From assembly GCF_021172145.1 (NCBI RefSeq), contig NZ_CP089095.1, positions 62,001-126,000 of the forward strand: a stretch of DNA of 64,000 nucleotides, read 5' to 3'. The first letter of the stretch is position 1. Every line of letters starts with the position of its first letter. The position numbers and the translations under genes are program-made. The notes below the pieces were generated by a model, which was not told where the DNA came from, did not search any database, and saw only the letters and a program-made list of their open reading frames with translations. Below are positions 60,187 through 64,000 of this stretch, piece by piece. The stretch comes from Flavobacterium cyclinae. Lineage in GTDB: Bacteria > Bacteroidota > Bacteroidia > Flavobacteriales > Flavobacteriaceae.

Positions 60187-62481
60187 ATGGCTACTAAAAA
60201 AGCAAATACAGACGATTTTTCTGAGTATAAAAGAAAGTTTTGGCAACTATTTGCCTATGGTTTTTTAGGGATAATTTTATTATTCTTATTTGCTTCATGG
60301 GGATTTTTTGGAAAAATGCCTTCATTTGATGATTTAGAAAATCCAGACTCTAATGTGGCAACTGAAATCATCTCTTCTGACGGAGTTGTTATTGGAAAAT
60401 TTTTCAAAGAAAATAGAACTCCAGTAAAATATGAAGAGTTACCACAACATTTAGTAAAAGCTCTTGTAGCAACTGAAGACGAACGTTTTTACGATCATTC
60501 GGGTATTGATGCAAAAGGTACATTACGTGCAGTAGTAAGACTTGGTAGAGATGGAGGAGCAAGTACATTAACCCAACAATTAGCAAAAAATCTATTTCAT
60601 GGAAGTGATGGGTCAAAATTTATTCTTTTTAGGGTAATTCAAAAAGTAAAGGAATGGATTATTGCAATTCGCTTGGAACGTCAGTATACGAAACAAGAAA
60701 TTATTGCACTTTATTTAAATCAAGTAGATTTTGTAAATGGTGCAGTTGGAATTCGTTCGGCAGCTAAAATCTACATGAATAAAGAACCAAAAGATTTAAC
60801 AATTGAGGAATCGGCTTTGTTTGTAGGAATGTTAAAAAATCCTTCGTTATATAATCCTAATCGTAAAAAACGCGCAGAATTGGTTCTAAATCGTAGAAAT
60901 ACAGTTTTAGGGCAAATGGTAAAAAATGGCGTTATTTCTGAAACAAAAAAAGCAGAATTAAGCAAACTACCTATTAAATTAGATTTTAGACCTGAAAGTC
61001 ACGCACAAGGAAGCGCAACTTACTTTAGAGAATATCTAAGAGATTACATGAAAAAATGGGTAAAAGACCATTTAAAATCTGACGGTACAGAATACGATTT
61101 GTATAGAGATGGTTTAAAAATTTATACTACTATCGATTCTAAGATGCAACAATATGCAGAGGAAGCGGTATACGAACATCTTAAAAATCTTCAAAAAGAA
61201 TTTTTTAAAGGAAAGAAAGATCAAGAAAATGCTCCTTTTGTTGATATTACTCCAGAACAAACCCAAAACATTATGAACCAAGCAATGAAAAACTCAGAGC
61301 GTTGGCGTAAAATGGATTTGAATGGAAAAACAAAAGAAGAAATAATTAAGTCTTTTGATGTGCCTGCAAAAATGAAAATTTTTACATACGATGGTGAAAA
61401 AGATACCATTATGACACCAAAGGATTCCATTATTTACTATAAACATTTTCTACAAACTGGAATGATGGCAATGGAACCTCGTACAGGTCATATTAAGGCA
61501 TGGGTTGGAGGTGTAAATTATAAATACTTCCAGTATGATCACGTAGGACAAGGTGCAAGACAAGTAGGTTCTACATTCAAACCTTTTGTTTATGCTACAG
61601 TAATTGAACAATTACAAATGTCACCATGTGATTCAATTATCGATAGTTATTTTACCATGCCAAAAGGGAGATGGGGAATTGATGCCGATTGGTCACCAAA
61701 AAATTCGGATGGCAATTATAGAGGAACCATTACATTACAAAAAGCATTAGCCAATTCGGTTAATACGGTTTCTGCAAAATTAATAGATCGAGTAGGACCA
61801 CAAGCAGTAGTAGATATGGCAAAAGAATTAGGAATTACTTCAAAAATTCCAGTACAACCATCTATTGCTTTAGGGGCAGTTGATATAACTGTTGAAGAAA
61901 TGGTGGGTGCCATGAGTACATTTGCCAATCAAGGGGTGTATGTTAAGCCTTCATTCATTATTAAAATTGAAGACAAAAATGGTGTAGTTTTAGATCAACC
62001 AATACCGGTTACTAAAGATGTGGTTAACAAAGATGTAGCTTTTGCAGTAGTTAAGTTAATGGAAGGGGTAACCCAATCAGGAACAGGTTCACGATTAAAA
62101 TGGGGAGGAGCAGGATTCCGAAATTATGATTATAGTTTTGGTAATCCAATAGCTGGAAAAACAGGAACTTCTCAAAATAATTCTGATGGATGGTTTATAG
62201 GCATGGTTCCAAATTTAGCCACCGGAATTTGGGTAGGAAATGAAGATAGAGCCGCTCATTTTAAATCTACTCATTATGGACAAGGTGCAACAATGGCACT
62301 ACCAATTTGGGGTATTTTTATGAAAAAATGTTATGCCGATAGTGATTTAGATGTATCAAAAGACCCATTTGAACGACCTGATGATTTAAAAATCAAGGTG
62401 GATTGTTGGACGCCTAAAAAAGTAGTAGATTCTACTGCTGTTCCAACAGATGAACCTGATATGAATGAATTTGGAATATAA
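60187..62481 (+). CDS. penicillin-binding protein 1A, bifunctional transglycosylase/transpeptidase
   Basis: The 764-residue protein has a short cytoplasmic part, one membrane segment at about residues 18-38, a GT51 glycosyltransferase domain (TEDERFYDHSGID with catalytic Glu, GGASTLTQQLAKNLF), and a transpeptidase domain. The latter has GSTFKPF (Ser-x-x-Lys), NSVN, and KTGTSQN. It polymerises and cross-links peptidoglycan at the inner membrane. Length and layout are normal for class A PBPs. It begins 2 bases after gldH and is likely in the ricT-gldH operon. Confidence 0.94.
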   Translation: MATKKANTDDFSEYKRKFWQLFAYGFLGIILLFLFASWGFFGKMPSFDDLENPDSNVATEIISSDGVVIGKFFKENRTPVKYEELPQHLVKALVATEDERFYDHSGIDAKGTLRAVVRLGRDGGASTLTQQLAKNLFHGSDGSKFILFRVIQKVKEWIIAIRLERQYTKQEIIALYLNQVDFVNGAVGIRSAAKIYMNKEPKDLTIEESALFVGMLKNPSLYNPNRKKRAELVLNRRNTVLGQMVKNGVISETKKAELSKLPIKLDFRPESHAQGSATYFREYLRDYMKKWVKDHLKSDGTEYDLYRDGLKIYTTIDSKMQQYAEEAVYEHLKNLQKEFFKGKKDQENAPFVDITPEQTQNIMNQAMKNSERWRKMDLNGKTKEEIIKSFDVPAKMKIFTYDGEKDTIMTPKDSIIYYKHFLQTGMMAMEPRTGHIKAWVGGVNYKYFQYDHVGQGARQVGSTFKPFVYATVIEQLQMSPCDSIIDSYFTMPKGRWGIDADWSPKNSDGNYRGTITLQKALANSVNTVSAKLIDRVGPQAVVDMAKELGITSKIPVQPSIALGAVDITVEEMVGAMSTFANQGVYVKPSFIIKIEDKNGVVLDQPIPVTKDVVNKDVAFAVVKLMEGVTQSGTGSRLKWGGAGFRNYDYSFGNPIAGKTGTSQNNSDGWFIGMVPNLATGIWVGNEDRAAHFKSTHYGQGATMALPIWGIFMKKCYADSDLDVSKDPFERPDDLKIKVDCWTPKKVVDSTAVPTDEPDMNEFGI

Positions 62482-62500
62482 AACAACAACAAACTAATAT

Positions 62501-63199
62501 ATGATTTCTAGAAAAGTTAACAACGTTAAAGAGGCTTTAGAAGGCATTCAAGACGGACAAACCATCATGTTAGGTGGTTTTGGTCTTTGTGGAATTCCCG
62601 AAAACAGTATTGCCGAATTAGTAAATAAAGGAGTTACCAATTTAACTTGTATTTCCAATAATGCAGGTGTTGATGATTTCGGATTGGGATTATTATTACA
62701 AAAACGCCAAATCAAAAAAATGATTTCTTCTTATGTAGGAGAAAATGCTGAATTTGAAAGACAAATGCTTTCAGGTGAATTAGAAGTAGAACTAACACCA
62801 CAAGGAACTTTAGCTGAAAAATGTCGTGCTGCTCAAGCAGGAATTCCAGCATTCTTTACTCCAGCAGGTTACGGAACAGAAGTAGCTGAAGGAAAAGAAG
62901 TTCGTGAATTTAACGGAAAAATGCATGTTTTAGAACATGCTTTCAAAGCCGATTTTTCAATTGTAAAAGCTTGGAAAGGTGACGAAGCAGGAAATTTAAT
63001 CTTCAAAGGAACAGCCCGAAACTTTAATGCACCGATGGCTGGCGCAGCAAAAATCACAATTGCTGAGGTTGAAGAATTGGTACCAGCTGGAACTTTAGAT
63101 CCAAATGAAATTCACATTCCAGGAATTATGATTAATCGTATTTTCCAGGGTGAGAAATTTGAGAAAAGAATTGAGCAAAGAACCGTTAGACAAAAATAA
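62501..63199 (+). CDS. 3-oxoacid CoA-transferase subunit A
   Basis: The 232-residue alpha subunit of a class I CoA-transferase (ScoA/AtoD-like) has the [15 protein letters not shown] segment near residue 22, [13 protein letters not shown], and [15 protein letters not shown] [16 protein letters not shown]. It transfers CoA from succinyl-CoA to acetoacetate or a similar 3-oxoacid, together with the subunit B encoded next. The substrate is inferred from the nearest known family. It ends at a 134-base gap of short repeats. Confidence 0.92.
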   Translation: MISRKVNNVKEALEGIQDGQTIMLGGFGLCGIPENSIAELVNKGVTNLTCISNNAGVDDFGLGLLLQKRQIKKMISSYVGENAEFERQMLSGELEVELTPQGTLAEKCRAAQAGIPAFFTPAGYGTEVAEGKEVREFNGKMHVLEHAFKADFSIVKAWKGDEAGNLIFKGTARNFNAPMAGAAKITIAEVEELVPAGTLDPNEIHIPGIMINRIFQGEKFEKRIEQRTVRQK

Positions 63200-63209
63200 T
63201 TAGCCAATA

Positions 63210-63330
63210 TGCAAATGAGCCATTTAGACGATGAGCCATTTAGTCAATAAAATTAATTGACACATTGACACATTTTCAAATTGACACATAAAAATAGGCA
63301 CATTGACACATTATCACATTGACACATTAT
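63210..63330. repeat. TTGACACATT short tandem repeat between CoA-transferase genes
   Basis: ATGAGCCATTTAG occurs twice (near 63215 and 63231). Then TTGACACATT or one-base variants occur at 63257, 63265, 63281, 63303, 63311 and 63319. Spacing is irregular and spacers are only 0-14 bases, so this is not a CRISPR. Related words are seen between rfbA and rfbC. Confidence 0.75.
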
Positions 63331-63333
63331 ACT

Positions 63334-63993
63334 ATGGCATTAGATAAAAATCAAATCGCAAAAAGAATAGCACAAGAAGTAAAAGACGGTTACTATGTTA
63401 ATTTAGGAATCGGAATCCCAACTTTAGTTGCCAATTATGTTCGTACCGATATTTCAGTTGAATTTCAATCTGAAAATGGGGTTTTAGGAATGGGACCTTT
63501 CCCTTTTGAAGGAGAAGAAGATGCGGATATCATAAACGCAGGAAAACAAACCATCACCACTTTACCAGGAGCCAGTTTCTTTGACTCAGCATTTAGTTTC
63601 GGAATGATTCGCGCTCAAAAAGTAGATTTAACGATTTTAGGAGCTATGGAAGTTTCTGAAAATGGTGATATTGCCAACTGGAAAATCCCAGGAAAAATGG
63701 TAAAAGGAATGGGTGGTGCTATGGATTTAGTAGCTTCGGCAGAAAATATTATCGTAGCTATGATGCACGTTAATAAAGCAGGAGAATCTAAAATTCTAAA
63801 AAGATGTACACTTCCATTAACAGGTGTTGGTTGTGTGAAAAAAGTAGTTACAGAATTAGCAGTTTTAGAAATTACTCCAAGAGGTTTCAAATTGTTAGAA
63901 ACAGCACCAGGCGTTTCAGTTGAAGATGTTATTAAAGCAACAGAAGCAGAATTAATCATTGAAGGAGATATTCCTGAAATGAAAATCGATTAA
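63334..63993 (+). CDS. 3-oxoacid CoA-transferase subunit B
   Basis: The 219-residue beta subunit has the catalytic Glu in FQSENGVLGMGPFP, NLGIGIPTLVANY near the N-terminus, and GAMDLVASAENIIV, all typical of ScoB/AtoA. It works as a heteromer with subunit A. The ATG at 63334 is chosen; a TTG at 63319 lies inside the tandem repeat and would add MTHYT. The gene is complete and stops 7 bases before the window end. Confidence 0.92.
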   Translation: MALDKNQIAKRIAQEVKDGYYVNLGIGIPTLVANYVRTDISVEFQSENGVLGMGPFPFEGEEDADIINAGKQTITTLPGASFFDSAFSFGMIRAQKVDLTILGAMEVSENGDIANWKIPGKMVKGMGGAMDLVASAENIIVAMMHVNKAGESKILKRCTLPLTGVGCVKKVVTELAVLEITPRGFKLLETAPGVSVEDVIKATEAELIIEGDIPEMKID

Positions 63994-64000
63994 TAATAAA

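Noticed and set aside
63257..63328. Repeats resembling a CRISPR array
   Set aside because: The repeat word is only 10 bases, spacers are 0-14 bases and irregular, and no cas genes are near.
63615..63959. Long reverse-strand reading frame opposite the CoA-transferase B gene
   Set aside because: It lies entirely inside a well-supported gene and its translation shows no family features. The same applies to frames at 15742-16104, 27734-28030 and 48455-48811.

Overview
The window is AT-rich chromosomal DNA from a member of the Bacteroidota, almost certainly Flavobacteriaceae and close to Flavobacterium. The evidence is the gldH gliding lipoprotein, the local order upp / DUF4254 / glycosyltransferase 9, many SusD-free surface lipoproteins, very short or absent Shine-Dalgarno signals, TAATG start/stop overlaps, and repeated matches to the Bacteroidetes promoter consensus (TTG, about 19 bases, TAnnTTTG). 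Nearly all genes look like core chromosome. No tRNA, rRNA, CRISPR array, transposase or prophage was seen, and no gene-free stretch exceeds 300 bases.

Region by region. 1-2063: three tandem paralogues of a secreted protein with a carboxypeptidase-regulatory-like domain, the first cut by the window edge. 2107-3798: a nucleosidase-like protein of unknown role. 3805-26968: a large O-antigen/surface polysaccharide locus with a Wzz-like protein, rfbBACD for dTDP-L-rhamnose, a PagL-like lipid A deacylase, a GIN lipoprotein, a GtrB-like transferase, dTDP-Fuc4NAc synthesis genes, a convergent GtrII-like membrane protein, two paired lipoproteins, a Wzx flippase, an acetyltransferase, two Wzy/WaaL-type membrane proteins, several glycosyltransferases, a UDP-xylose synthase, a WcaJ-type initiating transferase and a CapK/PaaK-like adenylate-forming enzyme.

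27054-31962: purD, two small or membrane proteins of unknown function, upp, DUF4254 and a heptosyltransferase-family protein. 31996-38066: two side-by-side modules, each a secreted structural protein divergent from a membrane-bound AraC-type regulator. 38063-44347: a PaaE-like reductase, a PadR regulator with three tandem HAAS-like membrane proteins and one further membrane protein, a thioesterase, and an HU/SPOR cell-envelope protein. 44644-55339: dprA, ppc, two near-duplicate lipoproteins, trpS, plsC, an ECF sigma factor followed by an inner-membrane-anchored beta-barrel-like protein, a lipoprotein, and recA.

55421-58432: a compact, well-bounded transcription unit holding trhO, trhP and a ferredoxin. 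TrhO and TrhP, the two alternative tRNA U34 hydroxylases, end here in the same roughly 86-residue domain; I consider this the most interesting observation. 58544-62481: ricT, gldH and a class A penicillin-binding protein. 62501-63993: the two subunits of a 3-oxoacid CoA-transferase, separated by a short-tandem-repeat gap. Two further themes run through the window: recent local gene duplications with conserved 5' ends, and small dispersed repeats, two of which sit in frame inside rfbD.
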